A stretch of 64,000 nucleotides of DNA from JBBQWR01 sp038210495 (GTDB lineage Bacteria; Planctomycetota; Planctomycetia; Pirellulales; DATAWG01). Under the pieces are notes generated by a model. The model did no database searches. It was not told the origin of the DNA and was given only the letters and a program-made list of their open reading frames with translations. Shown one piece after another: positions 42,027 through 51,127 of this stretch; position 1 is the stretch's first letter, and each line of letters begins with the position of its first letter. The stretch spans positions 58,962-122,961 of the forward strand of contig JBBQWR010000009.1 in assembly GCA_038210495.1 (NCBI GenBank), read 5' to 3'. Both the position numbers and the translations under genes were made by a program.

Positions 42027-43193
42027 TCACTGAAACGCGGCGAAATCCTTGCCCAAAAGCGCCGCCGCGATCTTGAGCTTCAAAATCTCGTCGGTCCCTT
42101 CATAAATCCGGCAGACGCGGACATCTTGCAGGTGGCGGCCGACTCGATAGAGATTCGACCAGCCTCGGCCGCCGAAGACTTGGACGGCCCGATCGGCGAC
42201 GTCCCAGGCTGCGTTGGAGGCGAACAGCTTGGCCTCGGCCACGGCCAGATCGGCGGTGGCGTGGAGCGCGGCGTCGCCGGGGTTTTCCTCGCTCGTTCGT
42301 TTCGCGTGAGCCGCGTGCTCGATTATTTGATGCGAGGCGGCGCGCGCTAGCTCGATCGCCGCGACGTGCTCTTGGACCAACTGGTGGCGGCCGATCGGTT
42401 TGCCATGCTGATGGCGCGTCCGGCAGTATTCGAGGACTTCCGTCAAACAATCCTCGATCACGCCGAGGCATCCGGCGGCGACGCTCATTCGCCCGGAGAT
42501 CAGCGTCGCCATGGCGATTCGAAACCCGGCGCCCTCATCGCCGAGCATGTTTTCGAGCGGAACCGGATGATCGGTCATCTCGAACATGCCCGTATTGGTT
42601 GTCGGCATTCCGAGCTTAGCCGGCAAATCCTCACGCTGAAACGTATCGCCCGCCGTGTCGACAATGAAGGCGCTGATTCGCCGGTCGGCGCCTGTTTTGT
42701 CGGCCGGATAGGCGAACACGATCACCGTGTCAGCAATTCCGCCGTTGGAGATCAGATATTTCACGCCGCTGAGCAGGTAGCGATCGCCGTCGCGGCGGTA
42801 CGTGCTGGTCATTTCGAGTGGATTGCTGCCGGCCTCCGGCTCGGTGAGACCGAAGGCCAGAATTTTGTCGCCGGCGACCGATGGCGGTAGGTATTTCTGT
42901 TTTTGCTCGGCCGTGCCGAACCGAAAAATCGGATACTGACCTATCGACGTGTGGCCGGAGAAAAATGTCCGCACGCCGGTCCCCTCGCGGCCGATCCGCA
43001 CCAGGGCCCGAGCGTACTCGACGGCGTCGGCGCCGCGGCCGCCGAACTCGATCGGCACGGGCATGCCGAGCAGATTGTATTTCTTCGCAAGCGGAATGAG
43101 CTGGTCGTTCGCGCGATGCTCGAGGTAGCAGAGCTCCTCGCCGGGGCGCAGTTCTTGGCAGAAGGCTTCGACATCGGTGAGGAGGTTAGTCAT
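42027..43193 (-). CDS. Acyl-CoA dehydrogenase family protein
   Basis: This 388-residue flavoprotein has the FAD/substrate motifs FGLTEPEAGSNPLEMTSTYR, ISNGGIADTVIVFA, QVFGGRGW and the C-terminal RIYEGTDEILKLKIA, where the catalytic Glu is expected. It oxidises an acyl-CoA thioester to the enoyl-CoA; chain specificity is not readable. No beta-oxidation partners are adjacent. ATG 43193 is at the start of homology; no strong Shine-Dalgarno. Confidence 0.9.
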   Translation of the reverse strand: MTNLLTDVEAFCQELRPGEELCYLEHRANDQLIPLAKKYNLLGMPVPIEFGGRGADAVEYARALVRIGREGTGVRTFFSGHTSIGQYPIFRFGTAEQKQKYLPPSVAGDKILAFGLTEPEAGSNPLEMTSTYRRDGDRYLLSGVKYLISNGGIADTVIVFAYPADKTGADRRISAFIVDTAGDTFQREDLPAKLGMPTTNTGMFEMTDHPVPLENMLGDEGAGFRIAMATLISGRMSVAAGCLGVIEDCLTEVLEYCRTRHQHGKPIGRHQLVQEHVAAIELARAASHQIIEHAAHAKRTSEENPGDAALHATADLAVAEAKLFASNAAWDVADRAVQVFGGRGWSNLYRVGRHLQDVRVCRIYEGTDEILKLKIAAALLGKDFAAFQ

Positions 43194-43243
43194 TTGCGGT
43201 ATGGCGCCTACCGGCGGTCGTGGCCCGGCGACTCTGCAAAGCT

Positions 43244-43293
43244 CTCGCAAAATAGCCGGGGAGAAGGAGAAAGTCCCCGGCGGTTTTGTGAGC
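43244..43293. repeat. Hairpin repeat CGCAAAATAGCCGGGG...CCCCGGCGGTTTTGTGAG, copy 2
   Basis: It is related to 24252-24298: the right arm CCCCGGCGGTTTTGTGA is identical, the left arm has diverged. It lies between the thiG stop and the acyl-CoA dehydrogenase start. Confidence 0.75.
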
Positions 43294-43317
43294 AGGTTCT
43301 CATGAAATGGGCAATCA

Positions 43318-44169
43318 TTATCGCCGCGGCTGGGCCGCGATTGTGTCCGATTCCGGGCTGCTGGCCGTGGCGTAGAGCTTTTTTGGAATTCGACCGGAGT
43401 GATACGCCAAGCGGCCGGCGATCAGGGCGGCTTTCATGGCTTGGGCCATCCCGAGCGGGTCGGAGGCGTGGGCGATGCCCGTGTTCAACAGCACCCCGTC
43501 GACTCCCAGCTCCATCGCGATCGTGACGTCGCTGGCCGTCCCGACGCCAGCGTCAACGATGACCGGATAATCGGGGTCGCCCTCCTTGAGATATTCGAGG
43601 CAAATTCGGATATTGTTCGGATTCAAGATCCCCTGGCCGGAGCCGATCGGACTGCCGGCCGGCATCACGCTCGACGCGCCGGCTTCCTTCAATCGCCGGG
43701 CGATGATCGGGTCGTCGCTGGAATAGCAGAGGACCTGAAAACCTTCTTTGACGAGTTGCTCGGTGGCCGCGAGCGACGCGACCGGATCGGGAAGCAGGGT
43801 CTTGCGATCGGCGAGCACCTCGAGCTTCACCCAGTCGGCGCCGGGATTTTCCAGGCCGAGCAAAATCTCGCGCCCCAGCCGGGCCACGCGGACCGCGTCG
43901 TCCGCCGTGAAGCAGCCGGCCGTATTCGGGAGCAGCGTGTATTGCCGGGTGTCGATGAAGTCGAGCAGATTGTTGCCGGCCGCGTCGACCAATCGATCGC
44001 GCCGCACGGCGACCGTGATGCAATCGGCGCCCGACAGGCGCAGCGCGTCGGACATCAGGCTGTAGCTGGCGTATTTGCCCGTGCCGACGATCAATCGGCT
44101 GGCGAGGACGTGGCTGCCGATTTTTAGCGGCGCGTCGGCCGGGGAGGCAATGATTTCGGTGGCGGACAT
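43318..44169 (-). CDS. thiG: Thiazole synthase
   Basis: ThiG makes the thiazole phosphate of thiamine from DXP, dehydroglycine (or glycine) and ThiS-thiocarboxylate. The 283-residue protein has LIVGTGKYASYSLMSDALRL, the Schiff-base lysine region GADWVKLEVLADRKTLLPD, and the glycine-rich phosphate sites VMPAGSPIGSGQGILNPNNI and PVIVDAGVGTASDVTIAMEL. It is downstream of thiS on the same strand. DXP is also the substrate of Dxr encoded elsewhere in the window, and both genes start behind the same C/T-rich leader repeat. Confidence 0.95.
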   Translation of the reverse strand: MSATEIIASPADAPLKIGSHVLASRLIVGTGKYASYSLMSDALRLSGADCITVAVRRDRLVDAAGNNLLDFIDTRQYTLLPNTAGCFTADDAVRVARLGREILLGLENPGADWVKLEVLADRKTLLPDPVASLAATEQLVKEGFQVLCYSSDDPIIARRLKEAGASSVMPAGSPIGSGQGILNPNNIRICLEYLKEGDPDYPVIVDAGVGTASDVTIAMELGVDGVLLNTGIAHASDPLGMAQAMKAALIAGRLAYHSGRIPKKLYATASSPESDTIAAQPRR

Positions 44170-44180
44170 GGAGGGGCGGC

Positions 44181-44208
44181 AAAGTCGGGAGACGGGAGTC
44201 TGGAGTTA
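44181..44208 (-). repeat. C/T-rich leader repeat in front of thiG
   Basis: On the gene strand AACTCCAGACTCCCGTCTCC then CGACTT, 12 nt before the ATG. It lies in the thiS-thiG gap. Confidence 0.85.
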
Positions 44209-44214
44209 ATTAAC

Positions 44215-44232
44215 CGCGGCACTTGTGCCGCG
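44215..44232. repeat. Perfect hairpin CGCGGCAC-TT-GTGCCGCG between thiS and thiG
   Basis: An 8 bp perfect stem with a two-base centre, between the thiS stop and the leader repeat. It could set the ratio of thiS to thiG message or simply be a palindromic repeat. Confidence 0.6.
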
Positions 44233-44260
44233 TTGGTCGACGATGGCGAGTGGTGATCGC

Positions 44261-44482
44261 TTAGCCGCCGCCGACGAGGGTTACGACTTCGAGTAGATCT
44301 CCGTCCTGGAGCAGATGGGCGGCGTGCATGGCGCGCGGGACGAGTTGCCGGTTGACTTCGACGGCCACGTGGTTTGTCGGCACGCCCAATTGGTCGAGCA
44401 GCGCGGCGAGCGACGTGTTGGCGGCAAGCTCGCGGGACTCGCCGTTGAGCTGAACCGCGATCGTTGGTTGCGCCTCGGACAT
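44261..44482 (-). CDS. thiS: Sulfur carrier protein ThiS
   Basis: This 73-residue ubiquitin-fold protein has AVQLNGESRELAANTSLAAL, VAVEVNRQLVPR and the required C-terminal glycines in VVTLVGGG. The terminal Gly is adenylated and then converted to a thiocarboxylate that donates sulfur to ThiG. thiF, thiE and the glycine/tyrosine enzyme genes are not in the window. It starts 2 bp after the stop of the preceding membrane-protein gene. Confidence 0.93.
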   Translation of the reverse strand: MSEAQPTIAVQLNGESRELAANTSLAALLDQLGVPTNHVAVEVNRQLVPRAMHAAHLLQDGDLLEVVTLVGGG

Positions 44483-44484
44483 CG

Positions 44485-45075
44485 CTACGGCCGAATCACG
44501 TTTTGGCGGAATTTGAAACGATCGAGCGGCGTGAGCGTGTAATTGAACTTTGTCCCCGAGGAAATTTTCGCCGGATCGTACTGAGCGCCGTAGGCCGCGA
44601 CCGATCCGCTGCTCAGTTCGGCGACATAGATCACCGAGCGGCCGAGCTTGGTTCCGCGGGCGCCTTGACGCGTTTCGGCGATGCCGGTGACCATTACGAA
44701 TTTCGGGTTCTTGATCTGCTCCAGGCCCAGATCCTTCATCAGGTTCGAATAGCTGAAGCCGCCGGTGAATGTTCGCGTTTGCGGATTGAGCACCGCGCCT
44801 TGAATTTCACCGGTCAGGGCATCGAGCACGTACACGGCCTCAAGCCCGCTATCCATTTCGCCGGTCGCCATGATCATGCCCTCTTGGCTGTGCGTGGCCA
44901 GGGCGTTGACGTTGACGGCCTTGAAAAATCCATCGGCGACCGAACTGCCGGAGTCCACCGCGGGCCCGGTTGACCGAGCGATCAAGCCGGACAACAGGCC
45001 GCCGACCATCGCCGCCGCCAACATGCCCACGACCAACAGACCGCCCCGCCCGCGTTTGGAGATAACGTCGCTCAT
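44485..45075 (-). CDS. Membrane-anchored protein of unknown function upstream of thiS
   Basis: This 196-residue protein has a short basic N-terminus, one membrane segment (GGLLVVGMLAAAMVGGLLSG) and an exported domain with beta-strand alternation (MIMATGEMDSGLEAVYVLDA; IYVAELSSGSVAAYGAQYDP), suggesting beta-propeller-like blades. GAGAGG precedes ATG 45075. It is tightly linked to thiS (2 bp gap), so the three genes are probably one operon, though a thiamine link is not evident from sequence. Confidence 0.72.
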   Translation of the reverse strand: MSDVISKRGRGGLLVVGMLAAAMVGGLLSGLIARSTGPAVDSGSSVADGFFKAVNVNALATHSQEGMIMATGEMDSGLEAVYVLDALTGEIQGAVLNPQTRTFTGGFSYSNLMKDLGLEQIKNPKFVMVTGIAETRQGARGTKLGRSVIYVAELSSGSVAAYGAQYDPAKISSGTKFNYTLTPLDRFKFRQNVIRP

Positions 45076-45382
45076 AGCCGCCTCTCGAGAAAATGGGATC
45101 GGGCCGGTTCGCGCATCCACAATCGCGATGACTTTTGGCGACCCAACCGCAAAGGATTCGGAATCAATGGGGATTGCAGGCATCATACCGGTTGCCGGCG
45201 CGAGTCGCCAGCGCCGGGAAAAATCGTGCGAGAAAGTGCGAATGCCGAAGTCAGCCGGGGATATGACCGGGCTTCGCGGCTTGCATTTCGCGGCCGATGC
45301 AAGCAAATTCAAACAGATGGTCGTTGTGCTGTTTTCGCCGAGTGAGGCTTGAGCGATTATCGCCGCATGAACGCCGGGTGTT

Positions 45383-45478
45383 CGGGGCTGGACCCAAGGG
45401 AAGCCCCGGTAGCCTGCTCACGAAGTCCAAACCACTCTCCGGGGTTTCGGCGACGACGCCTCCAGCCCCGGGCGCCCA
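45383..45478 (+). repeat. About 95 bp dispersed repeat, copy 2
   Basis: CGGGGCTGGACCCAAGGGAA through GGGGTTTCGGCGACGACGCC to TCCAGCCCCGGGCGCCC; compare 38611-38704. It lies in the 440 bp gap between divergent genes, 38 bp before the start at 45516; nothing else is recognised in the gap. Confidence 0.85.
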
Positions 45479-45515
45479 TAGTTTTGTTAGGCACAATACC
45501 TCTCGGATTTGCCCC

Positions 45516-47363
45516 ATGTTAGCGTTTCGACTCTTCGCTCTTGCGATTTTTCTGTTACCGGTCGCAGCCGCCGAAGCCGCGGCCCCGGCGATCGAGGGAT
45601 ACGCCGATTACGCGACGTTCTCGCGCGACGTCGAGGCGCTCGCCAAGCCGGGAGTCGCCGAGGTCTCGTCGCTCGGAACGACGCTGGGCAGCCGGAAGCT
45701 GTATTTGATCGCAGTCGGCGCCGGCAAATCCGCCGATAAGCCGGCTGTTTTGGTGGTCGGTAATGTCAACGCGCCGCAATTGTTTGGCAGCGAGTTGACG
45801 GTGAGGATGGCCCGGCGGCTGATCGATCGGGCCGATAAAGAAGCGGACGTGAAACAACTGCTTGAACGATTGACATTTTATTTCATTCCTCGTCCCAGTC
45901 CCGACGCGAGCGAGGCGTTTTTCCAGCGACCGTTCCGCGAGCGCGAAGGCAACCTTCGAGCGACCGCCGACCCTCGCGATCCGGACGACGCCAAAGACGC
46001 GGCCGAAGACCTCAATGGCGACGGTCTAATTACGATGATGCGCGTCGCGAATCCCACCGGTCGCTGGCGGCCGCATCCCGACGACTCGCGAGTGATGATC
46101 GAGGTCGATCCGCTGAAAAACGAGCATGGGCAATACGATCTCTATGTCGAAGGCCGCCACGATCCGGATGCCGCCGCCGATGCGGCGTCGAGCGACGCCC
46201 GGGCCAAAATCGAAGGAGTCGCGTTCGATCGCAACTTTCCGTTTCGCTATCCTTTTTTCAAGCCGGGCGCGGGGCCGAATGCTGTTTCGGAAATTGAAAC
46301 GCGGGCGGTCGCCGACTTTGCGTTCGATCATCCGAACATCGCGGCCGTATTTTGCTTCTCGCCTGAGGACAACTTGATGCACGCCTGGAAGCCTGGCGAG
46401 GACGGGCGGATTCGCGCTCACGTGCAACCGAAAGACGCGGCGCATTACGAGTACATTTCCGAAAAGTATCGCAATCTCATCGGCGCCGGCGAAGCGCCCG
46501 CCGCGCCGGAGGGCGAAGGGGCATTTTCCGAATGGGCCTACTATCAATATGGCCGCTGGTCGCTGGCCGCCCGGGGCTGGTGGATTCCGAAGGTCGCGGC
46601 CCGCAAGACGACGGGTGAAGTCAACGGACCGGACAAGTCGCCCGACGCCAAAAAGCCGGACGACAAATCAGCGGCCGATAAAGATCGATCGGCAGCCGAG
46701 AAAAAAGCTGACGATAAGCCGGCGGAGAAGACCGGCGACGACAAACAACCGACGCCCCGAGGCGGTTCGCCGCGGGGGCGACGCCGCGAAGAACGGCCCT
46801 CGGCGGACGCCAGCGGCGGCGAGTTGGTCAACGCCCTGCGGTGGTTTGACGGCGAGAAGATCGATGCGTTCGTGCCCTGGAAGCCGCTGGAACATCCCGA
46901 CTTTCCCGGCAGGAAAGTGGAGATCGGCGGTTTCAAGCCGTTCCTATTGGTCAATCCGCCGGCCAAGCAATTGGACTCCCTGGCCGAGAAGCACTACGAT
47001 TTCCTCATCGAGCTCGCGCGGCTGCTTCCTAGGATTAAAATTAGCGACGTCAAGGCCGAGTCGATCGGAAGCGGGCTCCAGCGAATCACGGTCACGGTGG
47101 CGAACTCCGGTTATCTGCCGACGGCGAGTGAGATGGGAGAGACGACCAAGGAGATTTGGCCGCTGATCCTGAAGCTCGATTTGCCCAAGGGCACGGCGTA
47201 CTTGAAAGACGGGCCGCAGAAAGAATTGCGGCCGATCGCCGGAAGCGGCAAGGCCGTGTGGACTTGGCTCGTGCGCACGCCGGAGGGGAAGCCGGCCAAG
47301 GGAACAATCAGCGTGTCGGCGCCGGCGGTGGGAGCGGACAGCGTGACGGTGGAGTTGAAGTGA
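45516..47363 (+). CDS. Exported M14 carboxypeptidase-like protein, probably without zinc site
   Basis: This 615-residue protein has a signal peptide (FRLFALAIFLLPVAAAEA). The fold markers of M14 carboxypeptidases are visible: GTTLGSRKLYLIAVG, NVNAPQLFGSELTVRMARRL, LTFYFIPRPSPDA, and DRNFPFRYPFF (usually DLNRNFP). Where the zinc ligands H-x-x-E are expected there is N85-A-P-Q88, and the later His (usually in DxHS) reads CFSPEDN. It therefore may bind rather than cut peptides. A DLNGDGLITMM segment looks like a dockerin or EF-hand calcium loop. About residues 365-430 are Lys/Asp/Pro-rich. Confidence 0.75.
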   Translation: MLAFRLFALAIFLLPVAAAEAAAPAIEGYADYATFSRDVEALAKPGVAEVSSLGTTLGSRKLYLIAVGAGKSADKPAVLVVGNVNAPQLFGSELTVRMARRLIDRADKEADVKQLLERLTFYFIPRPSPDASEAFFQRPFREREGNLRATADPRDPDDAKDAAEDLNGDGLITMMRVANPTGRWRPHPDDSRVMIEVDPLKNEHGQYDLYVEGRHDPDAAADAASSDARAKIEGVAFDRNFPFRYPFFKPGAGPNAVSEIETRAVADFAFDHPNIAAVFCFSPEDNLMHAWKPGEDGRIRAHVQPKDAAHYEYISEKYRNLIGAGEAPAAPEGEGAFSEWAYYQYGRWSLAARGWWIPKVAARKTTGEVNGPDKSPDAKKPDDKSAADKDRSAAEKKADDKPAEKTGDDKQPTPRGGSPRGRRREERPSADASGGELVNALRWFDGEKIDAFVPWKPLEHPDFPGRKVEIGGFKPFLLVNPPAKQLDSLAEKHYDFLIELARLLPRIKISDVKAESIGSGLQRITVTVANSGYLPTASEMGETTKEIWPLILKLDLPKGTAYLKDGPQKELRPIAGSGKAVWTWLVRTPEGKPAKGTISVSAPAVGADSVTVELK

Positions 47364-47425
47364 TTTTGGGTTTTTGGATGGGAGACTTGAGGGTGGTTTT
47401 GAGGTATTTGGTTCGGTTGTATCGA

Positions 47426-47454
47426 GGACAGGGGGCTTACGCCCACTGCTCGCC
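47426..47454 (-). repeat. GGCGAGC...GGGGGC repeat, copy 3 (inverted), before the FtsX permease gene
   Basis: Plus strand GGACAGGGGGCTTACGCCCA then CTGCTCGCC, ending six bases before the ATG at 47461. Same orientation to the gene as the copy before the acyltransferase at 61688. Confidence 0.7.
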
Positions 47455-47460
47455 GTTGTG

Positions 47461-50400
47461 ATGTCATCGCTTACGTTTATTCTTCGCAGCCTGAGCTTTC
47501 ACCGGCGGATTCATCTGGCGGTCGCGCTGGGGGTAATGACGGCCACGGCCGTGCTGACCGGGGCGCTGCTGGTGGGCGATTCCGTGCAGGGAAGCCTGCG
47601 CGATTTGGCGCTCGATCGGCTTGGCCAAATCGACGCCGCGCTGGTCACGCCTCATTTCTTTCGCCAGTCGCTGGCCAACGAGTTGAAGGCCTATCGCGAT
47701 CCAAAATTGCCCGACGCGCGAATCGTCGCCCGGGCGGCGATGCTCTTGCAGGCCACGCTCACCAGCGGCGGCGCCGACGAGCATCGCGCGGCGGGCCACG
47801 TTACGGTGCTGGGCTGCGACGCTAGTTTTTGGCAGTTCGATCCGGGTGGCCCTCAGCCGAAAATTCATAGCGGCGAGATCGTGCTCAATCGGCCGCTGGC
47901 CGACCAACTGGGCGTCAAAGTGGGCGCCGACGTGGTCGTGCGGCTGCCGATTATCGGCGACATTCCCGCCGAGAGCACTTTGGGTCGCAAGAAGAACACC
48001 GTCCGCGAGTTGCCGGCTCTGCGCGTCGTGGAAATCATTCCGGCCCAGCGATTGGGTCGATTCGGCCTGCATCCTTCGCAGCAAATTCCTTACAACGCTT
48101 TCGTCTCGCTGGAGGAACTACAGGCCAAGCTCGATCGGGACAACCGGGCCAACGCGATCTTCGCCACCCTCTCGCCGGCCGATTCGATCACGGCGGACGA
48201 CCAACAACCGTTGCTTGGCCGCGCCCTTCAGCCGCGCCTGGCCGACTATGGTCTTTCAATCGCCAAAACGAAATTCGGCTATTTCAATTTCACGACGGAT
48301 CGAATGCTGCTGGACGATCCTTCGGAACTCGCCGCTGAGAGAGCGTTCCGCGATTTGGACGGCCAGCCGACCCTCACCTACCTGGCCAACTACATTCTGG
48401 CCGGCGATGGAAAAGCCAAAATTCCCTATTCGACGGTGACGGGGCTCGATCTGCGAACGGAACCGCCGCTCGGTCCATTTCTGACGCGGGACGGAGAAGC
48501 GATCGGCGCGATCGGAAACGACGAAATCGTTCTCAATAGCTGGACGGCCGACGACATGGCCGAGCAAGGCGTGAAGGTCAAGCAGGGGGACGAAATCGAG
48601 CTGCAATTTTTCGAGCCGGAAAGTCTGCACGGCGGCGAACACGAGCGGACCGAAAAATTCCGCCTCAAGGCAATCGTCGACATGAAGGGCGCCGCCATCG
48701 ACCCGGCGCTGGTCCCAGAGTTGAAAGGGGTTACCGATAAAAAATCGGTCGCCGATTGGGACCCGCCCTTCAAGTTCGATCGCACACGGGTCCGCAGCCG
48801 CGCGCCCAACAATCAAGACGATCTGTATTGGAAAGAGTATCACGCAACGCCCAAGGTGTTTGTTTCGCTGGCGACCGGCCGGCGACTGTGGAGCAGCCGG
48901 TTCGGCCGGACGACGAGTTGGCGAATTCCGCCGCGCGAAGGCCTGACGGGGGACGAACTCGCGCGGCGACTCGATTTGCGGCCGAAGGGGATGGGGTTTG
49001 AGTTTTTGCCTGTGAAGAGCTTGGCCCTGATGGCGGCGAGCGGCACGACGTCCTTCAACATGCTGTTTATTGGTTTCAGCTTTTTCATTATCGCGGCGGC
49101 CGTGATGCTCGTGGCCTTGCTGTTCAAGCTGGGAATCGACGGTCGGGCGAGCGAGATCGGCGCGCTGCTGGCGATCGGATTCAGTCGCAAGAAAGTTCTC
49201 CGGATGTTGCTGGCCGAAGGGTGTGTCATCGCGATCATCGGCGGTCTGGTCGGCGTCGCGGCTGGGTTGGGCTACGCCTGGCTGATGCTCGTCGGCCTGC
49301 GCACTTGGTGGTTGGCGGCGATCGTGACGCCGTTCTTACAGCTGCATGTGACGGCCGGCAGTTTTTTTTGGGGCTTCGGCATCGGCGTGCTGGTCTCGCT
49401 CGCCACGATCGCCTGGTCGCTTCGGCAGCAAAGTCGCGTCTCGGTCCGCCGGCTACTTTCCGGCGAAACCAGCGAGCCGAAACTCGCTCCTATTCTGAGC
49501 GAGGGTTCGGGCAATGGAGGACCCGCGGTAGCCAAGATTTCACCCCGTCGCCCTCGCCGCCGCTGGGCTCTAATCACGATCGCCGGCTGCCTCGTGGCCA
49601 CGGTGGTCGTCGCCGTGCTCGGCAATCAAGCCAGCGGCGAAGAGCGGGCCGGCATGTTCTTTGGCAGCGGTTTTTTTATGCTCGTCGCGGCTATGGCTTT
49701 GATCTGGGACCGCCTGCGAACGGAGCCATCCAGCAGCGAGGCCACGCGGGGCACGCTCGCTCGCTTGGCCATTCGCAATGGCTCGCGCCGCCCGCTTCGC
49801 AGCACGCTTACGATCGGCTTGATGGCAACGGCAAGCTTTCTGATCGTCTCGGTTAGCGCGTTTCATATCTCGCCGCCATCGGCCGGCGCCGATCTCCATA
49901 GCGGCGACGGCGGATTTTCGCTTTGGGCGGAAACTGATCAGCCCGTTTATCAAGATTTAAACAAGGCGTCGGACCGCGACGAGCTTGGCTTCGACGCCGA
50001 CGCCGAGAAAGCGATCGCGGCCGCCGAGGTGATTCCGCTGCGACTTCAATCGGGTGACGACGCGAGCTGCCTGAATCTGTATCAGTCGCGTCAGCCGCGG
50101 ATTCTCGGCGTGACGCCGGGGCTGATCGCTCGCGGGGGTTTCGCCTGGACGAGCACGGCCGCCAAAACGCCGGAGGAGAAACAGAATCCGTGGCTGCTGC
50201 TCGATCGAAAACTCGACCCCGCTCAGGACGAGCCCCCGCCGATTCCCGTCGTGCTCGACGAAGCGACCGCCAAGTACAGTCTGCATCTCTCGGGCGTTGG
50301 CGATACCTATGAGATCGGCACGGGTCGCGGCGGCAAGGCCCGGTTGCAGGTCGTCGGTCTGTTGGACAACAGCCTGTTCCAAGGCGATCTGCTGATTCGC

Positions 50401-50958
50401 GAGGCCGATCTCCTGCGGCTATTTCCCGATGTCAGCGGGTATCGCATGTTCCTGATCGATCCGAAATCGCAGCCGCCGACCGCCGTTCGCAAGGCCCTGG
50501 AAAGCGGCCTGAGCGATTACGGATTCGATGCTGAGCCGACATCGCGGCGGCTCGAAGCGCTGGCGGCCGTGCAAAATACTTATCTGTCGACATTCCAAAC
50601 ACTCGGCGGCTTGGGCCTGCTGCTGGGCGTGGTGGGGCTAGCCGTCGTGCAATTGCGAAGCGTGCTGGAGCGACGCGGCGAGCTGGCGCTGATGCGCGCG
50701 ATCGGTTTCCGTCGCCGGCGATTGGCAACGATGGTAGTCCTGGAAAACGCGACGCTCCTGATCGCCGGATTGGCGTCGGGCGCGATCGCGGCTCTGGTCG
50801 CCATCGCGCCGCAACTATTATCCAGTGGCGCGAAAACTCCGTGGCTGACGCTGGCCGCGACGTTGGCCCTGGTGCTTGTCGTCGGTTTAATCGCGGGAAT
50901 GCTCGCCGCCCGAGCGACGCTCCGGGCTCCCTTGATTCCGGCGCTCCGCGAAGAATAG
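47461..50958 (+). CDS. Large FtsX/MacB-type ABC transporter permease
   Basis: This 1165-residue protein has an N-terminal membrane segment (IHLAVALGVMTATAVLTGAL), a long exported region, a first FtsX block (SFFIIAAAVMLVALLFKLGI, ...LLAIGFSRKKVLRMLLAEGC) and a second C-terminal FtsX block (LGLLLGVVGLAVVQLRSVLE, ALMRAIGFRRRRLATMVVLE). Two such blocks with large periplasmic domains are typical of LolCE/MacB-like lipoprotein or mechanotransmission permeases. The cognate ATPase gene is not next to it. ATG 47461 follows a repeat and no clear Shine-Dalgarno; a GTG at 47458 is adjacent. Confidence 0.85.
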   Translation: MSSLTFILRSLSFHRRIHLAVALGVMTATAVLTGALLVGDSVQGSLRDLALDRLGQIDAALVTPHFFRQSLANELKAYRDPKLPDARIVARAAMLLQATLTSGGADEHRAAGHVTVLGCDASFWQFDPGGPQPKIHSGEIVLNRPLADQLGVKVGADVVVRLPIIGDIPAESTLGRKKNTVRELPALRVVEIIPAQRLGRFGLHPSQQIPYNAFVSLEELQAKLDRDNRANAIFATLSPADSITADDQQPLLGRALQPRLADYGLSIAKTKFGYFNFTTDRMLLDDPSELAAERAFRDLDGQPTLTYLANYILAGDGKAKIPYSTVTGLDLRTEPPLGPFLTRDGEAIGAIGNDEIVLNSWTADDMAEQGVKVKQGDEIELQFFEPESLHGGEHERTEKFRLKAIVDMKGAAIDPALVPELKGVTDKKSVADWDPPFKFDRTRVRSRAPNNQDDLYWKEYHATPKVFVSLATGRRLWSSRFGRTTSWRIPPREGLTGDELARRLDLRPKGMGFEFLPVKSLALMAASGTTSFNMLFIGFSFFIIAAAVMLVALLFKLGIDGRASEIGALLAIGFSRKKVLRMLLAEGCVIAIIGGLVGVAAGLGYAWLMLVGLRTWWLAAIVTPFLQLHVTAGSFFWGFGIGVLVSLATIAWSLRQQSRVSVRRLLSGETSEPKLAPILSEGSGNGGPAVAKISPRRPRRRWALITIAGCLVATVVVAVLGNQASGEERAGMFFGSGFFMLVAAMALIWDRLRTEPSSSEATRGTLARLAIRNGSRRPLRSTLTIGLMATASFLIVSVSAFHISPPSAGADLHSGDGGFSLWAETDQPVYQDLNKASDRDELGFDADAEKAIAAAEVIPLRLQSGDDASCLNLYQSRQPRILGVTPGLIARGGFAWTSTAAKTPEEKQNPWLLLDRKLDPAQDEPPPIPVVLDEATAKYSLHLSGVGDTYEIGTGRGGKARLQVVGLLDNSLFQGDLLIREADLLRLFPDVSGYRMFLIDPKSQPPTAVRKALESGLSDYGFDAEPTSRRLEALAAVQNTYLSTFQTLGGLGLLLGVVGLAVVQLRSVLERRGELALMRAIGFRRRRLATMVVLENATLLIAGLASGAIAALVAIAPQLLSSGAKTPWLTLAATLALVLVVGLIAGMLAARATLRAPLIPALREE

Positions 50959-51127
50959 TGGAGTGTTGCCGCATGGCGCCATGGAGGGCGTAGGGTGGGC
51001 ATCGCGCACCATGCGGATCGGCAAACCCGAGCAAAAGGCCAATCGTGCCCGAACAAACGATCTGTTAAGCTAACCTCGCTATCCCCACCAACCCGCCCAC
51101 CGAATCTTCTTGGAGTTACCCGCCCGT

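Noticed and set aside
44210..44260. Thiamine-pyrophosphate riboswitch before thiG
   Set aside because: The gap is too short and lacks the conserved riboswitch core; only a simple hairpin and the leader repeat are present.
45297..45515. N-terminal extension of the M14-like protein
   Set aside because: It is translated from the 95 bp dispersed repeat; a typical signal peptide begins at ATG 45516.
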